Below are positions 11,116-22,954 of a DNA stretch of 64,000 bases, in pieces. Numbering within the stretch: position 1 is the stretch's first letter; each line of letters starts with the position of its first letter. Location: NCBI GenBank assembly GCA_964017045.1, contig OZ024795.1, positions 29,240,366 through 29,304,365 on the forward strand. The letters run 5' to 3'. This stretch comes from Omphiscola glabra. Lineage: Eukaryota; Mollusca; Gastropoda; Lymnaeidae. The translations under genes were made by a program, and so were the position numbers. Under the pieces are notes generated by a model. The model was given only the letters and a program-made list of their open reading frames with translations, ran no database searches and was not told where the DNA came from.

Positions 11116-11767
11116 TCTGTTTCTATGCATTTGTTTCATGACAAAGCATTCTTGGATTGGATAGTTGTAAAGTACGCACTTTACATCAGTGGAGTTGTTC
11201 AGTATATGTCATTGTTTAACTATCTTAACGAATGGTACACGACTTTGAGGACATCCATACATGACGTCACGCTAATTTGGCAGATATTTACCAGCTTTCC
11301 CAGTATTCACAAATTCGTAACCCAATTTTACAACATTTATTACACATCGTTATTCGTGCCCCCCCCCCCCCCAACCCAAACAACACTCCCATACCTCGAA
11401 GACGCGTGCATTCACTTATGGATATCCCCTTGCGTCAAACAGAAGGGAAATAACGAGATCAGTGAGTATATGTACAGAAGAATAATCAGCTGAACGCAAA
11501 TATGTAAGACGTAATAGTCACAAGAACATGCATTTTAAACGGTGGAATTTTGACCCACTCTACCTACTTAAGGTGAAATATTTATTGTATAAATCTATAG
11601 TTTTACTCTTATACTGCACACAGTGTGACTTAATTTTGAGAGCAAAAAGACTGGTCATAGCACCTACTTAGCGCAGTGAAATACTATACTGACATTATGC
11701 TCTCATGGTAAACCCATTGACATGCTTATAGCTAAGCTTGCTGTGCACGTAAATGACTATAGGTTTG
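11116..11767. other. Unique DNA, nothing recognised
   Basis: A 122-codon plus frame (11125-11493) begins inside the preceding array's flank and includes a proline run from a C tract. No family match is evident. Confidence 0.4.
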
Positions 11768-11985
11768 TAGCACACACTAGGTGTGTAGCACAGACTATGT
11801 TTGTAGCACATACTAGGTGTGTAGCACATATTAAGTGTGTAGCACAGAATAGATGTGTAGCACAGACTAGGCGTGTTTCACAGACTATGTCTCGGACACA
11901 GAGTACATGTGAAACACAGACTATAGGTGTGTAGCACATATTAAGTGTGTAGCACAGAATAGGTGTGTAGCACAACCTAGTTGTG
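11768..11985. repeat. Minisatellite, about 18-bp unit, about 12 copies
   Basis: Unit gtgtgtagcacagactag with variants atattaa and gaatag. Open frames on both strands are repeat read-through. Confidence 0.92.
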
Positions 11986-12837
11986 TCATACGCAAATGCA
12001 TAAAAGACAACACGTGTTGAAGGATCCTAAAACGTGGCTTTATTTATAGACCTACATAATACAAACATACAATAGTGACAGGTCAAATAAATATACTTAC
12101 GTGTTATCACAGATTTATAATCACATTTCAATTGGAAAAGGGGGGGGGGGTGTGGGGGGGGGCGAATATAATATATCAGTCAGACAAATATTCATTGAAG
12201 CAAAGAATAGTTGGATATAAAATGATCTCAAAATTAATGCTAAGCACACATGATAATTAATGCTAAGCACACATGATAATTAATGCTTCTCCTTTGAATA
12301 AAAAGAAAATATATATGCTAATAATGTAAACTTTTATTTAATACTGGTACACAAACGTATGTCAATATATTTACATATGAATATCTTGGAGTTGGTTGGT
12401 TAAACCAATGGCATGATCCTTATGGGTCACTTCTGCACATTAGAAGTTACATATTTTATAGAACATCCGAAGTATACAAAATTATAGAATTATAACCGTA
12501 TTTTCAGAATTTGCGTTAAGTTAAGCCATCGGTGGGTGGCGCAGTATCGGGTTGGATTAGGAGAGACCAATAGACATTGTGTGTTATCACGTTTAAACAA
12601 AAATTCATTACACAACGTAATTTTTAGATACACAATGTTGAAATTAATATCTTTTCGAGGGCAAAGTCGGTAATTGAATGAATAAATTCAAAGCGCTGAA
12701 TATTAAATAGGTTTTGGGAAATAGTGCCATTAATAAAAATAATTTCGCAATTTCTTTGTTTATTGTCTTTGATCTCAAACCTAAAGAAAAAAGATTTCCC
12801 TACCGGAGAATCTGAAAAACAATTCTAATCAGTGCTC
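11986..12837. other. A+T-rich DNA, nothing recognised
   Basis: Includes a 22-bp duplication taatgctaagcacacatgat (12235-12287) and G runs near 12139-12162. No gene evidence. Confidence 0.5.
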
Positions 12838-12985
12838 TATTGATGGATTTGACTCATTTCTCCATGGATGGAGTTGACTCATTTCTGCATTGATGGATTT
12901 GACTAATTTCTCCATTTATGGATTTGGCTCATTTCTCCATTGATGGATTTGACTCATTTCTCCATTTATGGATTTTATTCATTTC
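12838..12985. repeat. Minisatellite, 25-bp unit, about 6 copies
   Basis: Unit gatggatttgactcatttct plus ccatt. Lies at the predicted 3' end of the STPG-like transcript and carries its candidate AATAAA in the last copy. Confidence 0.9.
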
Positions 12986-13388
12986 TGTTAGCAATAAAGA
13001 CCAAATGAAATGATAAAAAAAGGATATTATCAATGGAGAGAAATGAGGTTGGGGTGGGGAAGGGGGTAGGGGGGTTATTGTCCTAAGCCAATTATTTTCA
13101 GGAGCCCGAAGAAAAAAGACCACTTTTAAGTAGTTATTGTAAAAACACATTAAGGCAACAATATTTCTTAAAATGCAAAACATTTGCGTAGGCTAAAGTT
13201 GGAAAAATGATTTTGGAGGTTTTTGGGGAGGGGAGAGCACACCACCGGACTGGTAGAAGTACGCAGTGAAACGAAGGGCCCACAGATTTGGGCACTGGGA
13301 ACCCTCGATATGCCATTGTATGGGATTGAATGATTGATATGGTGAAACATTGGCGAGAACAGTGACGTGGCGCTTCCAAGGCGGAGAC
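12974..13388 (-). other. Candidate 3' UTR with AATAAA signal
   Basis: Downstream of the TGA on the minus strand, the first AATAAA reads at 12979-12974 (tttatt on plus), about 410 bases after the stop. The stretch includes a G-rich tract near 13050-13075 and runs into the 25-bp minisatellite at 12838-12985. No ATTAAA or AATAAA lies nearer the stop. Placement is inferred only from the signal. Confidence 0.3.
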
Positions 13389-13520
13389 TCAGACACCAAG
13401 AAGGAAGGCGTGCTTGGTGGTGCTGGTTGCCTGGTAACTTCCGGTGAGGGGCATGACGGGATTGTTGAGGGTGTGGTTGAACGTTCCCTTGAGCACTGTA
13501 TCCTGAATCAGGGGGGAGAA
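13389..13520 (-). CDS. Terminal coding exon of the same STPG-like gene
   Basis: This 132-bp minus-strand exon has 43 codons plus TGA (13389-13391). It begins FSPLIQDTVLKGTFNHTLN and ends TTKHAFLLGV. The acceptor tract ttttttgatgtcttccgcag ends at 13521. The exon starts in phase 0, which matches the phase-0 end of the exon at 57117-57235. Joined, PGPGAYE is followed directly by FSPLIQDTV, the usual spacing of a PG repeat and its downstream segment, so the two are probably adjacent exons. GTFNxTLNNP is typical of the C-terminus of STPG-family proteins as I remember them. Likely role: a structural component of cilia or sperm flagella. An STPG family member other than STPG2 is possible. Confidence 0.72.
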   Translation of the reverse strand, partial: FSPLIQDTVLKGTFNHTLNNPVMPLTGSYQATSTTKHAFLLGV

Positions 13521-13616
13521 CTGCGGAAGACATCAAAAAATCAAATGATACATTTCTGTCGGTCTCAAAGAATGTATTAATATATTATATGAATCAAATA
13601 GTTGGTACATGGCAAC

Positions 13617-14065
13617 ATTATTATTATTATTATTATTATTAGTTGTACCCCAGGCTAGGGCTAGGCTCACCGCACTGTACATAAAATATTAGCAAAAGAG
13701 ACATAATCGTGACAATAAAATAAAATACATTTATGTTATAAAGAACAGCTGTGTAGAGACAAAACAAAAACTAATGCATATTCACCACACCCACCCCAGA
13801 ACTTTTACATGACAAGCCATGGACGGCGGCCAGCAGCATCGTTCATCGGTCAGATGTGGGGAATCTTTCGGGGTAGTAGAGTTTAAAGAGATGTGTTTTG
13901 AGTGCAGTTTTGAAGGCCTGGGTGGTTGGTATATTGCGGTTATGTAGTGGCAGAGAATTCCATTGTTTGGGGGCGCAGAAAGAGAAAGATCGTTCACCAT
14001 ATGTTTTAGTACGTGTGCATCGCTAACAACATAACTGGGTGACTTCTGCATAGCAGCAGACATGA
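13617..14065 (+). mobile_element. Dispersed-repeat remnant (class uncertain)
   Basis: Starts with an (att)n tract, then gtaccccaggctagggctag and ctcaccgcactgtacata. Further on comes a segment whose plus strand reads KEMCFECSFEGLGGW and then, after a stop, QRIPLFGGAEREREDRS. This layout resembles a non-coding dispersed repeat that I recall from several animal genomes. I cannot name the family or find TSDs. Confidence 0.35.
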
Positions 14066-15290
14066 CCTCCGGTTTTTTGGTCTACCATAAGACGATTTGA
14101 TTCAAATCTTTTTCTTTTTTTTTTTCATTAAAATTTCATAAAAATTATAATTAAAAATTCTCTATTTTACTCAGAAATTGTATTTATGTTTAAAACAGAT
14201 GTTTAAACAAACGATGCCCTGATTGAGACTGCAGTCAGATTTGTTGTGAGAGCCCTCGCCTTAATCTCATAACTGATACAACAACACTTTTAAACTCCTG
14301 TCACTCGGGAACAAAGTTAATGATATGAAAGAAGAAAAGCAACTGATTTAAAAAAAAAAATTCTCTGACGTCACACTGATTCCGAAAATTCACTCAGCGA
14401 TTGTGTATGTGTTTGTCTGTGTGTGTTATCTTGATCAAAGCTGACCAATTTTTATTGGTTTATTAATAGGACATCCGCTTAATAAGAAAATATCTAGAAA
14501 ATGATTTCTATTGACCTATTTAAAAGACATCTGCTTAATAACAAGTATCTAGAAAAAACGAGTCTGTCTAAGACAAATTCCGGTGCTAAAATAAAACATT
14601 AAATATGGCCGTAGGTGCAAACGTCAAAATTGATGAAATCTGGCCACAGCCCCGCTAAGGTTTGCCGGCTATCGCTCCATCGTCTACCCACGGGTCGGCC
14701 GCTTATCATGGCGGTCTCGGCTTATCGTGGCGGTCTCAGCACATATCAGTGCCACAGAAAGCGATCCACTGGGGCCGGAAAGATGACTGCTTTATTTTCT
14801 AGTTCTGTGGGAGTGTGTCTATGTGTGATTGTCTCGAGGTGTGTGGGGGGGGGGGGGGTGGGGGGTGGATGTGTGAGTATGCGTGCTGATGTTTGTGACG
14901 GGAGGTTGGGGAGATCAAGATGTTACTGCCGTATTTTTTTTTAAAAAAAGCGATGCTGTTATTTTCAGCAAGTGTTTGGAGGAGAGATGGAGCGATCCAC
15001 AGATTAGGATGACAGTGGTTCTCAACTTTTTCTCCGAATGAACCAGAGATTTAAGGGTATGTCAATGGTTCTCCCTCAACTTTGAAACTAATTATTAGTT
15101 ATCTTGACGTATTACTCCCTTCCCCCCAACCCCGGCCGGTTTTGTTTTTTTTTGGGGGGGGGGGGGTGTGGCTTCTATCAGTGACCTTAAGTAACATAGA
15201 CGTCAGAGTCTAACAATGGTTTCAGTACTAGCCACTAATTAAGAAAGCTCTACCATTGAAAGGTTACTCAATGTTTCAAGCATAAAATAG
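14066..15290. other. Intronic DNA with one complex block
   Basis: The complex block at about 14600-14800 includes a near-duplicate cttatcatggcggtctcggc/cttatcgtggcggtctcagc. At 15013 a hAT-like terminus cagtggttctcaactttt occurs without a partner end. G runs lie near 14848-14861 and 15157-15167. Confidence 0.4.
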
Positions 15291-15750
15291 TTGGGATTAG
15301 TTAGGCTCCACTATGAGTTGGGATTAGTTAGGCTCCACTATGAGTTGGGATTAGTTAGGCTCCACTATGAGTTGGGATTAGTTAGGCTCTACTATGAGTT
15401 GGGATTAGTTAGGCTCTACTATGAGTTGGGATTAGTTAGGCTCCACTATGAGTTGAGATTAGTTAGGCTCTACTATGAGTTGGGATTAGTTAGGCTCTAC
15501 TATGAGTTGGGATTAGTTAGGCTCTACTATGAGTTGGGATTAGTTAGGCTCTACTACGAGTTGGGATTAGTTAGGCTCCGCTATGAGTTGAGATTACTTA
15601 GGCTCCACTATGAGTTGGGATTAGTTAGGCTCCGCTATGAGTTGGGATTAGTTTGGCTCTACTATGAGTTGGGATTAGTTAGGCTCCACTATGAGTTGGG
15701 ATTAGTTAGGCTCTACTATGAATTGGGATTAGTTAGGCTCCGCTATGAGT
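15291..15750. repeat. Minisatellite, 27-bp unit, 17 copies
   Basis: Unit ttgggattagttaggctcca plus ctatgag. Substitutions are mostly C/T in ctc(c/t)a(c/t). A 157-codon frame of repeated LGLVRLHYE arises only because 27 is a multiple of 3. There is no start context or splice site. Confidence 0.96.
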
Positions 15751-15847
15751 TTAAAGCCAGTTGAAGGAATAGGTGCGCTGAGATGAAATCCTCTTTACAT
15801 CGGGCACATTCAAGTCAACTCAATGCAGCGGATTGGGCACTTTTTAC

Positions 15848-16115
15848 TGTTACCGGAAATTTGATCGAAAGAAATTTCGTCGACGGAAAATTGATCGACG
15901 GTAATTTGATCGAACGGAAATTTGGTCGAATCTTTTTTTCAGTCCAGACGTTAAAATTTTCGTCAAATTTATTTTTGAACGCACTATACTATATAGTAAA
16001 ACAAAATAATGCCTTCAAAAAGAAATTTGACGCACAATTTTAACGTATAGATTAAAAAAACGATTCGACCAATTTTCCGTCGACCAAATTTCTTTCAATC
16101 AAATTTCCGGATACG
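15848..16115. mobile_element. Foldback MITE with long inverted repeats and 9-bp TSD (268 bp)
   Basis: The left arm contains ccggaaatttgatcgaaaga, then aatttcgtcgacggaaaatt. The right arm (16050-16110) is its complement (ccgtcgaccaaatttctttc, then aatcaaatttccgg). The left arm carries about 28 extra bases of the same ggaaattt(g/c)gtcga motif. A perfect 9-bp direct repeat, actttttac, flanks it at 15839-15847 and 16116-16124. A 9-bp TSD suggests a Mutator-like element; an 8-bp reading (ctttttac) would also fit P or hAT. Confidence 0.82.
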
Positions 16116-16290
16116 ACTTTTTACAATGCCATTTGTCAAAGAAATAGTTTTTATCATAAATAAAAAAAGAAGGCGGAAAATTTAAGACATAAAACCTGCA
16201 GCCAGACAAATTGAAGGCACAGACAGTTGATAACGAGGTATTTTAAATCATTTTTTTAGCGCTCTGAGATCAACAGATAGGCATGAACGA

Positions 16291-16765
16291 GATTTACAGT
16301 GAGATACTATTTAGTCATTTACAGTGAGGTGCAACTGTGTCGTTATTTACACTGATAAACACGTGCCATTATTTACAGTGACATACAGTTTTGTCATTAT
16401 TTACAGTGACATACAGTTTTGTCATTATTTACAGTGACATACAGTTTTGACATTATTTACAGTGACATACAGTTTTGTCATTATTTACAGTGACATACAG
16501 TTTTGTCATTATTTACAGTGACATACAGTTTTGTCATTATTTACAGTGATATATAGTGTTGTCATTATTTACAGTGATATATAGTATTGTCTTTATTTAC
16601 AGAGATGTATAGCATTGTCTTTATTTACAGTAACATACAGTTTTGTCATTATTTACAGTGATATATAGCATTGTCATTATTGACAGTGACAGACAGTTTT
16701 GTCATTAATGACAGTGACAGACAGTTTTGTCATTAAAGATAGTGACAGACAGTTTTGTCACTATT
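16291..16765. repeat. Minisatellite, 28-bp unit, about 17 copies
   Basis: Unit gtcattatttacagtgacat plus acagtttt. The centre is homogeneous and the edges diverged (atatagtatt, attgacag, aaagatag), the pattern expected from unequal exchange. Confidence 0.95.
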
Positions 16766-17566
16766 CTTAGAGGAACAACGCAAAGTGTATTCTCATTCTA
16801 TCAGCTGCAACAGTGTCTTACTGAGATCTAAAAAAAGTGGAGAACAGAAAGGCAATAAATAACATTGATTTTCGAGGGTGGCTAGATCAATTGTTCATTA
16901 GCTCTGGCTATACATTTCTTGCTATAACTAATGTGGTGTTGCATGGCGCAAGGGTTGGCGTGTCACACTCCTGTATGGCGAAAGGGGTCGCGACCAACAG
17001 GTTGAGAATAGCTGATCTAAGTGGTTCCCATCACCTTCACATATTGGGAATCAATTCTGTTATTATCCGGGCATCAGACGAATATCAAAGTTTCCGAAAT
17101 AATTCTTACAAAACAACAACAAAAAAACAACACAACAAGATACGGATTTAAACGAGAAGAAATCCGGCTGAAAAATGTGAGCATCAGAAGCTGCCAGTAG
17201 GTGAGAGTGATAAGACGCTGGGTGGGAAGAAATCAGATTGGACGTGGACATCTAAGCACACACACACACACGCGCGTGCTCACATATGACAATAGCAAAC
17301 AACAACAACAACAACAACAAGAACAGCCAAGGGGAAACACCTTACGAACTCCCCGCCTCGTGATGAGGGGCGAGGGCCTGAGATAAGCTCCAATGGAGTT
17401 AGCACTTGCCGCCGTCTGACAGTGTGAAGCGATTTAACTTGAACCACGGAGCCGTTATCGCAGCTCACTTTCTAATTTGTGCTCACCGTGCCAGGGGCCG
17501 TTAGAGATGTTTATTTCATACCTGCATAGAACTTCTTGTTAGAGGTCCAGGTAGCGCTAACTAGCG
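16766..17566. other. Intronic DNA with a SPIN end fragment and a complex block
   Basis: A lone SPIN 3' terminus aaaggggtcgcgaccaacag, gttgagaatagctg lies at 16981-17014. (CA)n occurs near 17258-17270 and (AAC)n near 17300-17320. The complex block 17340-17510 (gatttaacttgaaccacgga, ccgttatcgcagctcac) has no coding evidence and may be conserved non-coding DNA. Confidence 0.45.
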
Positions 17567-17670
17567 CACACGTTTGATTAAGTTTGATTCAAATTGATAT
17601 ACACTTTGATTAAGTTTGATTCAAATTGATATACACGTTTGATTAAGTTTGATTCAAATTGATATACACT
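17567..17670. repeat. Minisatellite, about 33-bp unit, 3 copies
   Basis: Unit tttgattaagtttgattcaa plus attgatatacac(g). Lies just before the large 19-bp array. Confidence 0.9.
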
Positions 17671-17708
17671 TTTTATTTTTAAAATAGCAGAGTTAAGTTA
17701 TTTGGAGG

Positions 17709-20700
17709 CAGGGTGTTATTAGTTGTTGAAGGTGTTATTAGTTGTTGAAGGTGTTATTAGTTGTTGAAGATGTTATAAGTTGTTGAAGGTGTTATTAGTT
17801 GTTGAAGGTGTTATTAGTTGTTGAAGGTGTTATTAGTTGTTGAAGGTGTTATTAGTTGTTGAAGATGTTATTAGTTGTTGAAGGTGTTATTAGTTGTTGA
17901 AGATGTTATTAGTTGTTGAAGATGTTATTAGTTGTTGAAGGTGTTATTAGTTGTTGAAGATGTTATTAGTTGTTGAAGGTGTTATTAGTTGTTGAAGGTG
18001 TTATTAGTTGTTGAAGGTGTTATTAGTTGTTGAAGGTGTTATTAGTTGTTGAAGGTGTTATTAGTTGTTGAAGGTGTTATTAGTTGTTGAAGGTGTTATT
18101 AGTTGTTGAAGGTGTTATTAGTTGTTGAAGGTGTTATTAGTTGTTGAAGGTGTTATTAGTTGTTGAAGGTGTTATTAGTTGTTGAAGGTGTTATTAGTTG
18201 TTGAAGATGTTATTAGTTGTTGAAGATGTTATTAGTTGTTGAAGATGTTATTAGTTGTTGAAGGTGTTATTAGTTGTTGAAGGTGTTATTAGTTGTTGAA
18301 GGTGTTATTAGTTGTTGAAGGTGTTATTAGTTGTTGAAGGTGTTATTAGTTGTTGAAGGTGTTATTAGTTGTTGAAGGTGTTATTAGTTGTTGAAGGTGT
18401 TATTAGTTGTTGAAGGTGTTATTAGTTGTTGAAGGTGTTATTAGTTGTTGAAGGTGTTATTAGTTGTTGAAGGTGTTATTAGTTGTTGAAGATGTTATTA
18501 GTTGTTGAAGATGTTATTAGTTGTTGAAGGTGTTATTAGTTGTTGAAGATGTTATTAGTTGTTGAAGGTGTTATTAGTTGTTGAAGGTGTTATTAGTTGT
18601 TGAAGATGTTATTAGTTGCTGAAGGTGTTATTAGTTGTTGAAGATGTTATTAGTTGTTGAAGGTGTTATTAGTTGTTGAAGATGTTATTAGTTGTTGATG
18701 GTGTTATTAGTTGTTGAAGATGTTATTAGTTGTTGAAGGTGTTATTAGTTGTTGAAGATGTTATTAGTTGTTGAAGATGTTATTAGTTGTTGAAGATGTT
18801 ATTAGTTGTTGAAGGTGTTATTAGTTGTTGAAGGTGTTATTAGTTGTTGAAGGTGTTATTAGTTGTTGAAGATGTTATTAGTTGTTGAAGATGTTATTAG
18901 TTGTTGAAGGTGTTATTAGTTGTTGAAGATGTTATTAGTTGTTGAAGGTGTTATTAGTTGTTGAAGATGTTATTATTTGTTGAAGGTGTTATTAGTTGTT
19001 GAAGGTGTTATTAGTTGTTGAAGGTGTTATTAGTTGTTGAAGGTGTTATTAGTTGTTGAAGGTGTTATTAGTTGTTGAAGGTGTTATTAGTTGTTGAAGG
19101 TGTTATTAGTTGTTGAAGGTGTTATTAGTTGTTGAAGGTGTTATTAGTTGTTGAAGATGTTATTAGTTGTTGAAGATGTTATTAGTTGTTGAAGGTGTTA
19201 TTAGTTGTTGAAGATGTTATTAGTTGTTGAAGGTGTTATTAGTTGTTGAAGATGTTATTAGTTGTTGAAGGTGTTATTAGTTGCTGAAGATGTTATTAGT
19301 TGTTGAAGGTGTTATTAGTTGTTGAAGATGTTATTAGTTGTTGAAGGTGTTATTAGTTGTTGAAGGTGTTATTAGTTGTTGAAGGTGTTATTAGTTGTTG
19401 AAGGTGTTATTAGTTGTTGAAGATGTTATTAGTTGTTGAAGGTGTTATTAGTTGTTGAAGATGTTATTAGTTGTTGAAGATGTTATTAGTTGTTGAAGGT
19501 GTTATTAGTTGTTGAAGATGTTATTAGTTGTTGAAGGTGTTATTAGTTGTTGAAGGTGTTATTAGTTGTTGAAGGTGTTATTAGTTGTTGAAGATGTTAT
19601 TAGTTGTTGAAGATGTTATTAGTTGTTGAAGATGTTATTAGTTGTTGAAGGTGTTATTAGTTGTTGAATGTGTTATTAGTTGTTGAAGGTGTTATTAGTT
19701 GTTGAAGGTGTTATTAGTTGTTGAAGGTGTTATTAGTTGTTGAAGGTGTTATTAGTTGTTGAAGGTGTTATTAGTTGTTGAAGGTGTTATTAGTTGTTGA
19801 AGGTGTTATTAGTTGTTGAAGGTGTTATTAGTTGTTGAAGGTGTTATTAGTTGTTGAAGATGTTATTAGTTGTTGAAGATGTTATTAGTTGTTGAAGGTG
19901 TTATAAGTTGTTGAAGATGTTATTAGTTGTTGAAGGTGTTATTAGTTGTTGAAGGTGTTATTAGTTGTTGAAGATGTTATTAGTTGTTGAAGGTGTTATT
20001 AGTTGTTGAAGATGTTATTAGTTGTTGAAGGTGTTATTAGTTGCTGAAGATGTTATTAGTTATTGATGGTGTTATTAGTTGTTGAAGATGTTATTAGTTG
20101 TTGAAGGTGTTATTAGTTGTTGAAGATGTTATTAGTTGTTGAAGATGTTATTAGTTGTTGAAGATGTTATTAGTTGTTGAAGGTGTTATTAGTTGTTGAA
20201 GGTGTTATTAGTTGTTGAAGGTGTTATTAGTTGTTGAAGATGTTATTAGTTGTTGAAGATGTTATTAGTTGTTGAAGGTGTTATTAGTTGTTGAAGATGT
20301 TATTAGTTGTTGAAGGAGTTATTAGTTGTTGAAGATGTTATTATTTGTTGAAGGTGTTATTAGTTGTTGAAGGTGTTATTAGTTGTTGAAGGTGTTATTA
20401 GTTGTTGAAGGTGTTATTAGTTGTTGAAGGTGTTATTAGTTGTTAAAGGTGTTATTAGTTGTTGAAGGTGTTATTAGTTGTTGAAGGTGTTATTAGTTGT
20501 TGAAGGTGTTATTAGTTGTTGAAGATGTTATTAGTTGTTGAAGATGTTATTAGTTGTTGAAGGTGTTATTAGTTGTTCAAGGTGTTATTAGTTGTTGAAG
20601 GTGTTATTAGTTGTTGAAGATGTTATTAGTTGTTGAAGATGTTATTAGTTGTTGAAGGTGTTATTAGTTGTTGAAGATGTTATTAGTTGTTGAAGGTGTT

Positions 20701-22031
20701 ATTAGTTGTTGAAGATGTTATTAGTTGTTGAAGGTGTTATTAGTTGTTGAAGATGTTATTAGTTGTTGAAGATGTTATTAGTTGTTGAAGATGTTATTAG
20801 TTGTTGAAGGTGTTATTAGTTGTTGAAGGTGTTATTAGTTGTTGAAGGTTTTATTAGTTGTTGAAGATGTTATTTGTTGTTGAAGATGTTATTAGTTGTT
20901 GAAGGTGTTATTAGTTGTTGAAGATGTTATTAGTTGTTGAAGGTGTTATTAGTTGTTGAAGATGTTATTATTTGTTGAAGGTGTTATTAGTTGTTGAAGG
21001 TGTTATTAGTTGTTGAAGGTGTTATTAGTTGTTGAAGGTGTTATTAGTTGTTGAAGGTGTTATTAGTTGTTGAAGGTGTTATTAGTTGTTGAAGGTGTTA
21101 TTAGTTGTTGAAGGTGTTATTAGTTGTTGAAGATGTTATTAGTTGTTGAAGATGTTATTAGTTGTTGAAGATGTTATTAGTTGTTGAAGATGTTATTAGT
21201 TGTTGAAGGTGTTATTAGTTGTTGAAGGTGTTATTAGTTGTTGAAGATGTTATTAGTTGTTGAAGGTGTTATTAGTTGTTGAAGGTGTTATTAGTTGTTG
21301 AAGGTGTTATTAGTTGTTGAAGGTGTTATTAGTTGTTGAAGGTGTTATTAGTTGTTGAAGGTGTTATTAGTTGTTGAAGGTGTTATTAGTTGTTGAAGGT
21401 GTTATTAGTTGTTGAAGATGTTATTAGTTGTTGAAGGTGTTATTAGTTGTTGAAGATGTTATTATTTGTTGAAGGTGTTATTAGTTGTTGAAGGTGTTAT
21501 TAGTTGTTGAAGATGTTATTAGTTGTTGAAGGTGTTATTAGTTGTTGAAGGTGTTATTAGTTGTTGAAGATGTTATTCGTTGTTGAAGGTGTTATTAGTT
21601 GTTGAAGGTGTTATTAGTTGTTGAAGGTGTTATTAGTTGTTGAAGGTGTTATTAGTTGTTGAAGATGTTATTAGTTGTTGAAGGTGTTATTAGTTGTTGA
21701 AGATGTTATTAGTTGTTGCAGGTGTTATTAGTTGTTGAAGATGTTATTAGTTGTTGAAGGTGTTATTAGTTGTTGAAGATGTTATTAGTTGTTGAAGGTG
21801 TTATTAGTTGTTGAAGATGTTATTAGTTGTTGAAGATGTTATTAGTTGTTGAAGGTGTTATTAGTTGTTGAAGGTGTTATTAGTTGTTGAAGATGTTATT
21901 AGTTGTTGAAGATGTTATTAGTTGTTGAAGATGTTATTAGTTGTTGAAGATGTTATTAGTTGTTGAAGATGTTATTAGTTGTTGAAGATGTTATTAGTTG
22001 TTGAAGATGTTATTAGTTGTTGAAGATGTTA
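17709..22031. repeat. Very long minisatellite, 19-bp unit, about 227 copies
   Basis: Unit gttattagttgttgaaggt, or the same with gat for ggt. The plus strand has almost no cytosine. One G/A position toggles along the array, and rare private variants (gatggtg, ttatttg, tgctga, ttataag) act as markers that show higher-order duplication: two gatggtg markers (18697, 20065) and two ttatttg markers (18973, 20341) are each exactly 1368 bp, or 72 units, apart. The array ends in an A-rich tail at 22031-22060. No open frame of note. It lies in the putative intron. Confidence 0.98.
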
Positions 22032-22123
22032 TTTTTTCAATAAATTTAAAAAAAAAAAATCACCCGAAGAAAGAAAATGCCCGTTTGGCTAATTTGATGC
22101 ATGTAGTAAAAATAAAATGTAGA

Positions 22124-22497
22124 GGAAATCTCAGACTAGGACTGAACATTGAAGATATCTCAGACTAGGACTGAACATTGAAGATATCTCAGACTAGGAA
22201 TGAACATTGAAGATATCTCAGACTAGGACTGAACATTGAAGATATCTCAGACTAGGACTGAACATTGAAGATATCTCAGACTAGGACTGAACATTGAAGA
22301 AATCTCAGACTAGGACTGAACATTGAAGAAATCTCAGACTAGGACTGAACATTGAAGATATCTCAGACTACGACTGAACATTGAAGATATCTCAGACTAG
22401 GACTGAACATTGAAGATATTTCAGACTAGGACTGAACATTGAAGATATTTCAGACTAGGACTGAACATTGAAGATATCTCAGACTACGACTGAACAG
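22124..22497. repeat. Minisatellite, 29-bp unit, 13 copies
   Basis: Unit atctcagactaggactgaac plus attgaagat. Three positions vary (gatat/gaaat, tctcag/tttcag, agga/acga). Confidence 0.96.
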
Positions 22498-22954
22498 AAA
22501 TGTTCTAACTTTTTGACATGATCGAGGAAACACGGGACATTTTTTCTTGTCATTGAACAATGAGAAGCCTCTCCACAAGGCCCACAAGCCCCACAAGGCC
22601 CACAAACCCTCCAGTCCCACCAGCCCCACAAGCCCTCCAGTCCCACCAGCCCCACACGCCCCTCTAAGTCATGCTAATATCTGCCAACTGACCGGAGGAA
22701 TACATCAGCTTAACTGATGGCTTTGTTTGGAGTATAAATTATCAGTGTTGATGACGTTATTAGCAGGTGGGGTGGTGAGGGAGGATGTTGGGGTGTGTGG
22801 CGGGGGCGTAAGTAAAAGAAATACGACAAATATATTTAATTATCATAATCATCGTTTTATCCCTACAAAATACGTGGAAATAGTTTGCTAACATATTACG
22901 TGGAGATAGTCAGTCAACATTATTGCGTGGTAATAGTTAGCCAACAATTGGAAG
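22498..22954. other. Short unique spacer between arrays
   Basis: Includes a small repeat of ccacaagccc/cagtcccaccagccc (22570-22665) and a G-rich stretch (22767-22810). Nothing else recognised. Confidence 0.5.

Noticed and set aside
15013..15090. cagtggttctcaacttttt as another SPIN element
   Set aside because: Only the first 14 bases match. No internal SPIN blocks, no second terminus and no TSD.
16981..17014. Full SPIN element
   Set aside because: Only about 34 bases of one end remain. No left end or TSD, so it is noted as a fragment within the flanking block.
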